A stretch of DNA of 32,405 nt from Anaerolineae bacterium (lineage in GTDB: Bacteria; Chloroflexota; Anaerolineae; Aggregatilineales; Aggregatilineaceae): the NCBI GenBank assembly GCA_016926875.1, contig JAFGNU010000074.1:1-32405 (forward strand), read 5' to 3'. Below, piece by piece: positions 24,634 to 31,994 of this stretch (its first letter is position 1; the number at the start of each line of letters is the position of its first letter). The translations under genes and the position numbers were made by a program. The notes beneath the pieces are model-generated. The model ran no database searches, was not told the origin of the DNA, and saw nothing but the letters and a program-made list of their open reading frames with translations.

Positions 24634-26954
24634 TGTGTTTTGTCCTCACTGAATATGAACTCGTGCCCCGGTAAAAGCGCCGTGCATCCACCGGGATACA
24701 CCAGCGGCACGGGGCCTGTTTCGGCTGTAAAGGCTGTCCGCTGCCTGTCACTGTCGAAGCGCACATAGTGTCCGTGCCAGAAAAAACCGAAACTCACCCG
24801 CTGCCAGTGGGCGGGCAGCACCGGGTCAGCGTGGAGATGTACGCCGTCGTCGCGCAGTTCGATCTGGCAGAAGCCGTTGACCACCGTCTGCCACGCGCCG
24901 CCCAGCGCAGCCGTATGCACGCCCAGGTTCCAATGCGGCCCGGTGCCGAGCAGATCGAGCATGGCGGTATGCAGAAAATAGCGGTAGGCCCAATCCGTCA
25001 TGCCGACATCCGCCGCGACCAGCGCATACGCCATCGGACTGAGACTGGAATCGTGCGCGGTGCGCGGCTCATAGTAGTGCCAGTTGGCCTGTTTGACAGC
25101 GCTCGAATAGTCGTGGCGCAGCAGATAGAGCAGCAGGATCACGTCCGCCTGTTTGATGAATTGTGTGGACTGGTACGGCCCGTGCGGGCCGCCCGGATGT
25201 AGATCGGGATGCGCGAGGCGAGCGCGCACAACATCGAGCAGGGCGTCTTCCAGTGTGAAATAACCGTCGAACTGTGGAATCAGGTCGTTCGTCGGGTCTG
25301 GGGCGGGCACATACAGGCGCGCGACAAACCCGCGCAACGCCGCGATCTCGTCATCCGTCAAAGCGAGTTTTGCCACTACGCGGTCAAAGTCCGCCGGATA
25401 CTGGCGGAGCACCGTTTCAAGCGCCTTCAATGCCACTTCGAGGCTGAACCGCGCCAGCACGTTCGTATAGGCGTTGTTGTCGACGCGCTCGTGGTACTCG
25501 TCCGGCCCCAACACGGTCAGCAGTTCGTAGCGATCCCGGTCGCTGTTGTAGGCTGCGCGGGACACGAAAAAACGCGCGACCTCGCAGACGATCTCTAAAC
25601 CGCATTCCGCCATAAGTGCCCAATCACCGGTCGCCTGGAGATACTGCCAGAGCGCATAAACAATGTCAGCCGAGATGTGGATTTGCTCGTCGGCGAAGTA
25701 GCTGCGGAGCTTTTGCCCGGTGCGCGGATCGGTGAAGACGTACAGGGCGCAGGTTTCGTCGCCGGTTTCCTGGCTCTGCCACGCGTAGTACGCGCCGCGA
25801 AAGCCTAATCCATGCGCTTTGCGCCGCGTACCATCGAGAGTCACACAACGGTACTTAAGGCTCCGGCGGGCATGGGCCGGCTGCGTGTAGGTATAGAACG
25901 GCAGCACGTAAATTTCAAAGTCCCAGAAAATCGAGCCCCAGTAGTCCTGGCCCTGCAAGCCGCGCGCCGAGACACTGACCTGATCGCTGTGGGGCAGGTT
26001 CGCCAGCAGGTGGAAAAGGCAGAAACGCAGCGCGATCTGCGCCGGCGGATCGCCTTCGATCACCACGTCGGATGTCTTCCAGAGTGCGGCCCAACGCGCG
26101 ACGTGCTCGGCGCGGATCGTCTCGTAACCGGCGCTCGGCGCAGCGTCCAGTTCATGCGCGGCGAGCGTTTCCAGGTCCCCCGTCGAGAACCGGCTATCAT
26201 ACACCGCCACCCACTTGACCAACGTAACGGGTTGGTGCGCGCGCAGGTGCAGCGTCACTGTGTTCACCGCGCGCTGCAGATCGCTGGTACCATGCCACTG
26301 TGCGGACTCGCTGTGTGTGTGGTCAGCGGCGACAACGGCACGGTATCCCGGCTCAACGGTCGTCACGTGAACCTGGCTGCGTGCGCCTTCCGCGAAGGGG
26401 TTGATCTCGGAGAAGTGATTGTCCGCGAAGCGGTTTGTGATGGCGGCATCCACCGAGGAATGCATCGTGATGGCACAGTCGGTCTCCGACCGTATCTGCC
26501 AGTGGATCGCGGCGAGGTGCGGCCTCGCCATGCTGACCAAGCGCTCGCTTTCCACGGCCAGTGTTTGCCCGCCGGGCAGAGTCCAGTGCATGTATTGTTT
26601 CAGCAGGGTGTGCTGCATATCGAGCGTGCGTCGGTAGTGGCTTGCGCCCGTCAGATCGAGCGTTTCCCCGTTCACCGCAAGCTGGACCGGTGTCCATGCG
26701 GGGAGGTTGATCATTTCGCGGTCGAGGATTTCGCCGCTGGGCGTGTCGTACAGACCGTTGACGTGGTGCCCCACCACGCCGGGACGGTCCAGCGGTGCAG
26801 ACTCCGGTGCGCCGCGCGAACCCATGTCCCCGTTGGCGAGCGCGAACACGGTCGCCCGGCTGACTTCGTTGGCCGGCTCATATGGTGCAAGATCGTGGAT
26901 TCTCCATCCGTCCTCAAAATCATACTGGTGGGCCAGCAGCTGTTCGCCGGTCAT
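24630..26954 (-). CDS. GH65 family alpha-glycoside phosphorylase or hydrolase
   Basis: 774 aa. The layout is that of GH65: an N-terminal beta-sandwich (ANEVSRATVFALANGDMGSRGAPES), then an (alpha/alpha)6 barrel with WGSIFWDFEIYVLPFY, LTVLGPDEYHERVDNNAYTNV and YYEPRTAHDSSLSPMAYAL. E486 in PDEYH is the expected general acid. Members usually phosphorolyse maltose, trehalose, kojibiose or nigerose-type bonds; a few are hydrolases, and I cannot separate these here. ATG at 26954 is chosen with AGGA 8 bases before it, rather than the GTG six codons upstream. It is cytoplasmic, the first gene of a two-gene operon behind a repressible promoter at 27005-27033. Confidence 0.92.
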   Translation of the reverse strand: MTGEQLLAHQYDFEDGWRIHDLAPYEPANEVSRATVFALANGDMGSRGAPESAPLDRPGVVGHHVNGLYDTPSGEILDREMINLPAWTPVQLAVNGETLDLTGASHYRRTLDMQHTLLKQYMHWTLPGGQTLAVESERLVSMARPHLAAIHWQIRSETDCAITMHSSVDAAITNRFADNHFSEINPFAEGARSQVHVTTVEPGYRAVVAADHTHSESAQWHGTSDLQRAVNTVTLHLRAHQPVTLVKWVAVYDSRFSTGDLETLAAHELDAAPSAGYETIRAEHVARWAALWKTSDVVIEGDPPAQIALRFCLFHLLANLPHSDQVSVSARGLQGQDYWGSIFWDFEIYVLPFYTYTQPAHARRSLKYRCVTLDGTRRKAHGLGFRGAYYAWQSQETGDETCALYVFTDPRTGQKLRSYFADEQIHISADIVYALWQYLQATGDWALMAECGLEIVCEVARFFVSRAAYNSDRDRYELLTVLGPDEYHERVDNNAYTNVLARFSLEVALKALETVLRQYPADFDRVVAKLALTDDEIAALRGFVARLYVPAPDPTNDLIPQFDGYFTLEDALLDVVRARLAHPDLHPGGPHGPYQSTQFIKQADVILLLYLLRHDYSSAVKQANWHYYEPRTAHDSSLSPMAYALVAADVGMTDWAYRYFLHTAMLDLLGTGPHWNLGVHTAALGGAWQTVVNGFCQIELRDDGVHLHADPVLPAHWQRVSFGFFWHGHYVRFDSDRQRTAFTAETGPVPLVYPGGCTALLPGHEFIFSEDKTQ

Positions 26955-26990
26955 ATGGGATATCCTGTACACAGGTCGTGCAGCGAGGTC

Positions 26991-27006
26991 ATTTGTATAG
27001 ACATAT
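26991..27006. promoter_or_regulatory. AraR-like operator, copy 5
   Basis: ATTTGT-ATAG-ACATAT. Read on the minus strand it is ATATGT-CTAT-ACAAAT, with the same CTAT centre as copies 1 and 2. It abuts the -10 of the GH65 promoter. Confidence 0.7.
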
Positions 27007-27033
27007 TGTGCGTTAGGAGTTTTGCACTGTCAA
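27005..27033 (-). promoter_or_regulatory. promoter of the GH65/beta-helix operon
   Basis: On the minus strand TTGACA (27033-27028), a 17-bp spacer and CACAAT (27010-27005). Operator copy 5 begins within two bases of the -10. The arrangement mirrors the opposing promoter at 27055-27083. Confidence 0.65.
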
Positions 27034-27054
27034 GAATACCTGCTGTCCTGTTGA

Positions 27055-27083
27055 TTGACAAGCGAGGAAAACCGGCCCACAAT
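27055..27083 (+). promoter_or_regulatory. promoter of the second UroD-like gene
   Basis: TTGACA (27055-27060), a 17-bp spacer and CACAAT (27078-27083), the same two hexamers and spacing as the divergent promoter on the other strand. Operator copy 6 follows two bases after it. Confidence 0.65.
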
Positions 27084-27085
27084 AA

Positions 27086-27101
27086 AGTTGTATATACAAT
27101 A
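27086..27101. promoter_or_regulatory. AraR-like operator, copy 6
   Basis: AGTTGT-ATAT-ACAATA, with a perfect TTGTATATACAA core. It covers the expected transcription start of the UroD-like gene. Confidence 0.65.
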
Positions 27102-27116
27102 TCAGGTTAGGGTGCG

Positions 27117-28274
27117 ATGAAACTTGATTTTTTGACGACTTACGCTGATAAGATCGCCGCCAGCCGGGAATTTCTGACGCGCATGTGGAAGCTCGAAAAC
27201 GACGAGCGCCCCGGTTTTATGATCGGGTATGCCGGTCCGAACGTGCGGAACGGAAAACCGGTCGAAAACGCCTTGTTTGCCCGGGAAGGACCGGACACAG
27301 TACGCGAGCGTATCCTGGACCCGGCGAAGTACCTCGCGGCACAATTACAGGAAGCCGAAGCCTTGCTGGAACGACGCGGGGATTATGTCCCCGGTCTATG
27401 CCCGATGCTTGGCATAATCGGTATCCCGTCCGCATTTGGTTGCGAGATCGTGTGGTGGGAAGATGATCTGCCGGCTGTACGCCCCCTGATTCATGGCGAT
27501 CCCGATCAGGTGTTTGACCTCCTACAGCCTTCGATCACGGACGGTGAATTAGGGCGTATTCTGGACTTCACGCGCTACTTCCTAACTCACACCGATGTCC
27601 GCATTCCGATCCGGATCACGGATGTGCAGGGGCCGCTTGACAGCACCGCGCTGATTTTCGGACACAATAAATTTCTGATGGCGATGATCACACATCCCAA
27701 AGCGGTTCATCACCTGCTGCAAATGGTCACCGACCTGACGATTGAATATGTGCAAGCGTATCGCGACCTGATCCACAAGTACGGCGGTGAGTTCGTGCCG
27801 ACGATCAATTATCCCTGGATGCCGGATGGCATGGGTATGCAGGTCGCCCATGACGAATGTGTGATGATTTCCGCCGCGATGCACGATGAATTTGCCCTGC
27901 CGTATCTGAACCAGATCTCGGATGCTTTTAACGGGATATTCATTCACTCCTGCGGGAAATGGACCCATCAGATCGAGAGCTTACGCAAGGTGCACAACTT
28001 GCGCGGCTTGGAATTCGGCGCCAGCGAAGCGCCCTATGGCCCGATGCTGGATGCGTTCGGGGGTGAAACGGCACTGGTGATGCGCGTAGGGCTGAACCGC
28101 GATATCAAGTTCGATGGCATGGCGGATTATGTACGGCGCGTTCTGGCCCAGCACAAAACCAACCGCGGCCTGTTTATCAACGTCGATGTGACCAACGGAT
28201 TGGTTGACGATACCTGGCCCGTTACCGATTTCGAGGAAATTTACTACTTGATCGATACGCTCGGGAAGCTGTAA
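27117..28274 (+). CDS. second UroD superfamily protein
   Basis: 385 aa of the UroD/MtaA-like fold, with HSCGKW (H277, C279) at the place where the first paralogue has HTCGG, and a preceding IRITDVQGPLDSTALIFG segment. It is clearly divergent from the one at 6817, so it is not a recent duplicate. A later zinc-ligand cysteine is not evident, and the region ends with GLFINVDVTNGLVDD. TTAGGG precedes the ATG. It is under an operator-controlled promoter of its own, which ties it to the sugar regulon rather than to haem synthesis. It is followed after 50 bp by the truncated GH31 gene. Function unknown. Confidence 0.85.
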   Translation: MKLDFLTTYADKIAASREFLTRMWKLENDERPGFMIGYAGPNVRNGKPVENALFAREGPDTVRERILDPAKYLAAQLQEAEALLERRGDYVPGLCPMLGIIGIPSAFGCEIVWWEDDLPAVRPLIHGDPDQVFDLLQPSITDGELGRILDFTRYFLTHTDVRIPIRITDVQGPLDSTALIFGHNKFLMAMITHPKAVHHLLQMVTDLTIEYVQAYRDLIHKYGGEFVPTINYPWMPDGMGMQVAHDECVMISAAMHDEFALPYLNQISDAFNGIFIHSCGKWTHQIESLRKVHNLRGLEFGASEAPYGPMLDAFGGETALVMRVGLNRDIKFDGMADYVRRVLAQHKTNRGLFINVDVTNGLVDDTWPVTDFEEIYYLIDTLGKL

Positions 28275-28324
28275 ACGGTGTTTGCACCTTGCCGCAGCAT
28301 ATACCAGCTGTGGGCTGTTCCACG

Positions 28325-29137
28325 ATGACTTCCGAAACTCCGCTTGTCCAGCACGTCCATTATCCCTATTATCCGCCGCGCTTGCCAGTGCGGGGGCCTG
28401 ATGATCCGGGTGGTCCTTCTTGTGTTACACTTGCGGCGGTCACGCGAACGGAGCCACACGACATCACGCTGGCGGGGACGACGCAAAGCGGTGCACCGGT
28501 CACGATCTCGATCACCGCCTGCGCGCCGGGTATTGTGCGCGTGCTGCTCGAAGATGCGCAGTCCGATCCAGGCCGGGTGCGACTCGCATGCGACTTATCC
28601 GATCTGCCCGTCAATGTCGCCGTAGAATCTGTCGAAAACAAGGCGCGGCTGATGTTGGATGATCTGCGGGTCCAGATCGATCTCGATCCGTTCCGGATCG
28701 CATTTTACAGACCGGACGGCGATCGGCTGTTCGCTCAGGATTACGAGGACACTGACGCTGTGGGACGCTTTAACGCGCTACCATTCGGATTCAGTGAGGT
28801 CAACGAGCAGCGCGTGGCGTTTCATGATTCGTTTGGTTCCGCACCGGACGAACATTTCTACGGGTTCGGCGAACAGTTCACCGATTTCGACAAGCGCGTC
28901 CAGCGCCTGACGATGTGGAACTACGACGCCCTGGGTGCGCACAGCAACCGCGCCTATAAAAACGTGCCATTCTTCGTCAGCATGCGCGGCTACAGCATAT
29001 TTGTGGACAGCATCCGTGCGACACACTTCGATATGGCCGCCAGTAGTACGGCAAGTTTCAGCATCGCGGTACCGGATAGCGCGCTCGACTATTACGTGAT
29101 CGCCGGGCCGGACCTGAAAAGCATCATCACACCTTGA
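28325..29137 (+). pseudogene. GH31 family alpha-glycosidase, truncated by IS982-like element
   Basis: Only the N-terminal domain of a GH31 enzyme remains (270 aa; intact members are commonly 650-800). DEHFYGFGEQFTDFDKR and YKNVPFFVSMRGYSIFVDS are typical of the galactose-mutarotase-like domain before the barrel. The frame is sound up to DLKSIITP and then meets a stop inside the terminal repeat of the inserted element. The catalytic barrel is missing and is not found on the other side of the element. The fragment cannot be catalytic. The ATG at 28325 is preferred to a TTG at 28289; neither has a good ribosome site. Confidence 0.88.
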
Positions 29138-29144
29138 TTGCTAG
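29131..29144 (+). repeat. left terminal inverted repeat of the IS982-like element
   Basis: ACCTTGATTGCTAG. It supplies the stop codon (TGA, 29135-29137) of the truncated GH31 gene on one strand and the stop (TAG, 29143-29141) of the transposase on the other. Confidence 0.9.
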
Positions 29145-29950
29145 ATAACGTTAGTGAAGGTGAGCGCCAGCAAGGATGCTAACACTTTCAACGCGAAACC
29201 AGGATTAGTGCGAGCATGAAGCCGTTGCAGGCCCATTTTCTCAAGCTGACTGTTGACGGTCTCAATACGTGGGCGATGAGCGCGAATGAGGGCCGCATCG
29301 TCAATCGTATTGCCGGTCATATTGCGGCGCTGCTTGGGAACAAGCCGCACACGCCCATTGATATAACTCAACTGCTGGTCCTTGTCGCTGATGTACCCTT
29401 TGTCAGCGACGACGACACTGCCTTCGGGCAAGGGGCTGAGCAAAGCTTGCACCAGGGTCAACTCATCCCACCGGGCAGGCAACAACTCAAACGACACTGG
29501 AACCCCCGCCGCATCACAGACCAAATGCAATTGCCAGCCGAAATAGTATTCGCGTTTGCTGGCACAATAGCCCAGAAAATCGTCTCCCTGGACTTTACGG
29601 CAACGTTCCGCTCGAACGCGCTTGCACACGGGAACGGGCATCGTATCAATCACAAACACTTGACCGGTGGCCATCATCTCGCCCAGCACGCTCACGATGA
29701 TCAGCAGCACATCCTGCAAAGCGTGCAGGCGACGATTGAAGCGCGATACGCTGAGTTTGGGCAGGTACCCGGTTTGCTGCAACAGGCATAACGCTCGCTC
29801 GTGATGATTTTGAAAGAACTTGGCAGCGACAACCGCAACCGTGAGAATCTCAGCACTGCTGATCGTTGCCCGGCTAGCATCGGTGTGGTTCATGATGCTC
29901 AACAGGTCATCAATGACCACATAACTCGTTACAATGTAGGTGGCGTTCAT
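29141..29950 (-). CDS. IS982-family transposase
   Basis: 269 aa with the full DDE set of the family: D102 in VFVIDTMPVPVCK, D183 in VVVADKGYIS and E230 in RPRIETVNSQLEKMG. Other family marks are GDDFLGYCASKREYYFGWQLHLV and the C-terminal LHARTNPGFALKVLASLLAL. It looks intact and could be active. The stop codon lies inside the left terminal repeat. It is transcribed opposite to the flanking sugar genes, so its own promoter would not drive the GH172 gene. Confidence 0.92.
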   Translation of the reverse strand: MNATYIVTSYVVIDDLLSIMNHTDASRATISSAEILTVAVVAAKFFQNHHERALCLLQQTGYLPKLSVSRFNRRLHALQDVLLIIVSVLGEMMATGQVFVIDTMPVPVCKRVRAERCRKVQGDDFLGYCASKREYYFGWQLHLVCDAAGVPVSFELLPARWDELTLVQALLSPLPEGSVVVADKGYISDKDQQLSYINGRVRLVPKQRRNMTGNTIDDAALIRAHRPRIETVNSQLEKMGLQRLHARTNPGFALKVLASLLALTFTNVI

Positions 29951-30017
29951 AGCTTCTTCTCGTTACATGGCTGTTTGGTGACTTCCATTGTAACGAGGGC
30001 GGCGTGAACGCCTTCAA

Positions 30018-30031
30018 CTAGCAATCAAGGT
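30018..30031 (-). repeat. right terminal inverted repeat of the IS982-like element
   Basis: CTAGCAATCAAGGT, the exact reverse complement of 29131-29144. It ends only 27 bases before the start codon of the GH172 gene. Confidence 0.9.
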
Positions 30032-30058
30032 TGTGGTATTCATTTTATGGAGGCGGCT

Positions 30059-31144
30059 ATGTCTGGATTTAATGGTCTGAATATGAGTCTTGGGAATCTG
30101 TCGCGTCTTTCCAACGCGCGCACGCGCTCGATCAGCGCTGAGAATTTCACAGGCGAAAAAGGCAAAGGCGGCATGGCCGTCAGTGGCACAGGTTCCGGTC
30201 CCGCGCGTGAACTGGGGCAAGGTTGGAAAGTCTCGCCCTCGATCCATCTGGCTCCACACCAGATAGTTACACTGGCCGATATCGAAGGACCGGGCGCGGT
30301 GCAGCATATCTGGCTGACGGTCGCGCCGCAGCGGTGGCGCAGCCTGATCATCCGGTTCTATTGGGATAATGAACCAATGCCCTCGATTGAAGTCCCACTG
30401 GGTGATTTCTTTTGCAATGGCTGGGGCATGCGCTGTAACGTGAGTTCGCTAGCCGTTGCCGTCAACCCGGCGGGCGGTTTCAACTGCTATTGGGAAATGC
30501 CATTCCGCAAGCGTGCGCGGATTACACTCGAAAACCTGGCTCCTGAAGAAGTCATGGGCTTTTTCTACCAGATCACCTACACGTTGACCGATGTGCCCGA
30601 CGATGTCGCTTACCTTCACGCACAATGGCGGCGCAGCAATCCTGTACCGTATATGGATGTGCACATCCTGGTAGATGGTATACAGGGACACGGGCATTAT
30701 GTCGGCACGTATATCGCGTGGGGTGTCAATAACAACGGCTGGTGGGGCGAAGGCGAGATAAAGTTTTACATGGACGGCGATGACGAATTCCCGACCATTT
30801 GTGGCACCGGCACCGAAGATTACTTTGGCGGTGCATGGAATTTTGAACATCCGCAGGGGGAGTACGGCATGTTCAGCGCACCGTTTTCCGGTTTGCCGCA
30901 GGTCATCCGCCCCGATGGACTCTATCGCAGCCAGCAGCGCTTCGGCATGTATCGTTGGCATATCATGGACCCGATCCGGTTTCAAGAAGGCCTGCGCGTG
31001 ACGATCCAAGCGTTGGGCTGGCGCTCCGAGGGTCGGTTCCTGCCGCTACAAGATGATATCGCCTCGACGGTCTTCTGGTACCAGGCCGAGCCACACGCCG
31101 CGTTCCCGGCACTGCCCGACCGCAACGCGCTAGAAGTGATCTAG
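30059..31144 (+). CDS. GH172 (DUF2961) glycoside hydrolase
   Basis: 361 aa. GH172 enzymes act on fructofuranosyl or D-arabinofuranosyl linkages and work as trimers or larger rings. The conserved blocks are present: IWLTVAPQRWRSLIIRFYWD, VPLGDFFCNGWG, GWWGEGEIKFYMDGDDEFPTICGTGTEDYFGGAW. The catalytic glutamates are expected in GEGEIKF (E231/E233) and GTGTEDYF (E253). No signal peptide, so cytoplasmic. ATG 30059 is chosen over 30047 because GGAGG lies five bases before it. The insertion sequence ends 27 bases upstream, leaving no room for the native promoter. Expression may depend on read-through or a promoter formed at the IS end. Confidence 0.92.
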   Translation: MSGFNGLNMSLGNLSRLSNARTRSISAENFTGEKGKGGMAVSGTGSGPARELGQGWKVSPSIHLAPHQIVTLADIEGPGAVQHIWLTVAPQRWRSLIIRFYWDNEPMPSIEVPLGDFFCNGWGMRCNVSSLAVAVNPAGGFNCYWEMPFRKRARITLENLAPEEVMGFFYQITYTLTDVPDDVAYLHAQWRRSNPVPYMDVHILVDGIQGHGHYVGTYIAWGVNNNGWWGEGEIKFYMDGDDEFPTICGTGTEDYFGGAWNFEHPQGEYGMFSAPFSGLPQVIRPDGLYRSQQRFGMYRWHIMDPIRFQEGLRVTIQALGWRSEGRFLPLQDDIASTVFWYQAEPHAAFPALPDRNALEVI

Positions 31145-31208
31145 GCCACGAAGACATTACACGATTTGATGCAGTGGTCTAGGGTAGCTAGATGCGGGAA
31201 AAACAGGA

Positions 31209-31231
31209 AACGGGCACACGGCCCGTTTTTT
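31209..31231 (+). terminator. intrinsic terminator after GH172
   Basis: AACGGGC, loop ACACG, GCCCGTT, then TTTT. It lies 65 bp after the stop at 31144 and closes the sugar cluster on the right. Confidence 0.88.
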
Positions 31232-31293
31232 GCTGTCAGAAACTGTGAGGGAGGGTAAAGTGTGGCGGAAAGATAACACAAGAGAATTAGGCG

Positions 31294-31449
31294 ATGCAGA
31301 AAGTCGTGCTGGCGGTGGAAAGTGTGGTGTTGCTGGTGGGGGTGGGTTGGTTACTGTGGCAACACGCGAAGTGGCGCTGGCAGCGGTGGCGGGATCTGCG
31401 TCAGACCAAACACAAGCGGCGGCGCACGTTACGACCCGTAAGGTGTTAG
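31294..31449 (+). CDS. small single-helix basic protein or gene remnant
   Basis: 51 codons from ATG to TAG. One hydrophobic helix (VVLLVGVGWLLW) is followed by a Trp/Arg/Lys-rich tail (KWRWQRWRDLRQTKHKRRR). The AGG upstream is very close to the start, a poor ribosome site. I do not recognise the family. It may be a genuine small membrane protein, or the opening of a longer gene, possibly a mobile-element protein, whose remainder has decayed. It follows the terminator at 31209 and has no clear promoter. Confidence 0.35.
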   Translation: MQKVVLAVESVVLLVGVGWLLWQHAKWRWQRWRDLRQTKHKRRRTLRPVRC

Positions 31450-31750
31450 CATGTAGGTAGGAGCCGAAGTGGCTCACCAACGTATCCGTGGTATGCTGCG
31501 ATCAGCTTGTGAGCTGAGCGGGGATGCCACAGGATGTGGGCATAGGGCCAGCACGCGTTTTTTGATGAGAAGGCTGCGCTAACAGTCAAGCTCGCTAAGG
31601 TGTTTGGTGCGGCCCGCTCGACTGGTTCGCATGAGAAGGCTAAAATGCCAAGCTCGGATCGGTGCGTGATGTTTGTGATGGTAGAGGTGTGATCCATTTG
31701 ATCGATGGATCTATTTGCTCAATATCTCCGATTGGGGACTAATCGGAATG

Positions 31751-31800
31751 AAAACACAGCCAATCGCGGGGCTAGGATATTCGAACCCGCACTGGCTGTG
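31751..31800 (-). terminator. two-part hairpin with T-run, minus orientation
   Basis: CACAGCCA (31755-31762) pairs with TGGCTGTG (31793-31800), and inside it GCGGG (31766-31770) pairs with CCCGC (31786-31790) around a 15-base loop containing TTCGAA. On the minus strand TTTT follows directly. It may be a terminator for something transcribed leftward, though no such gene is seen. Confidence 0.5.
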
Positions 31801-31824
31801 CTATTGATTCAACTCTCGATTTAA

Positions 31825-31865
31825 GGAAAAAACAAAAGCCCGCGACACGTATTTCGTATCGCGGG
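31825..31865 (-). terminator. intrinsic terminator, minus orientation
   Basis: CCCGCGA (31839-31845) pairs with TCGCGGG (31859-31865), with three further pairs inside (ACG with CGT) around a five-base loop. On the minus strand it is followed by CTTTTGTTTTTT. It lies immediately after the tRNA-like 3' fragment at 31862-31890 in that orientation, as for a tRNA gene end. Confidence 0.65.
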
Positions 31866-31890
31866 AGCGACGGGATTCGAACCCTCACCG
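31862..31890 (-). other. tRNA T-arm/3'-end-like fragment
   Basis: Read on the minus strand it gives GAGGG-TTCGAAT-CCC followed by CGCTCCCGC, resembling the T arm and acceptor 3' strand of a tRNA. The T stem has only three good pairs and no matching 5' acceptor or anticodon arm was found upstream on that strand, so it is not a working tRNA. Such fragments are left at attachment sites of elements that integrate into tRNA ends. Confidence 0.35.
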
Positions 31891-31994
31891 ACCGCGCCGT
31901 ATTTACGTGGAAATCAAAGCAATATCGCTTCGTTTTTCCCAAAGTCCTCGTCGCGTAGAGCCAGTGACATGGTGTCAGTATACAGAGGGTTCCT

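Larger units (their letters stand above)
29131..30031 (-). mobile_element. IS982-like insertion sequence, 901 bp
   Basis: Bounded by a perfect 14-bp inverted repeat, ACCTTGATTGCTAG at 29131-29144 and CTAGCAATCAAGGT at 30018-30031. It carries one intact transposase. No target duplication is visible: the left flank ends CATCATCAC and the right flank starts TGTGGTATT. One flank therefore appears to have been lost or exchanged after insertion. Confidence 0.88.
31232..31994. other. gene-poor stretch with hairpins and remnants
   Basis: About 760 bp without a convincing full gene. It holds a 51-codon reading frame (31294-31449), two minus-strand hairpins followed by T-runs (31751-31800 and 31825-31865) and a tRNA T-arm-like fragment. 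The stretch 31450-31750 shows only short frames in both strands and looks degenerate. It separates the sugar cluster from a differently styled gene at 31995 and may be an island boundary. Confidence 0.5.

Noticed and set aside
31446..31697. Minus-strand frame of 83 codons
   Set aside because: No recognisable domain, no ribosome site, and it overlaps a degenerate stretch.
31755..31800. tRNA gene around the TTCGAA at 31780
   Set aside because: The sequence folds as a two-part hairpin; there is no cloverleaf or anticodon arm.
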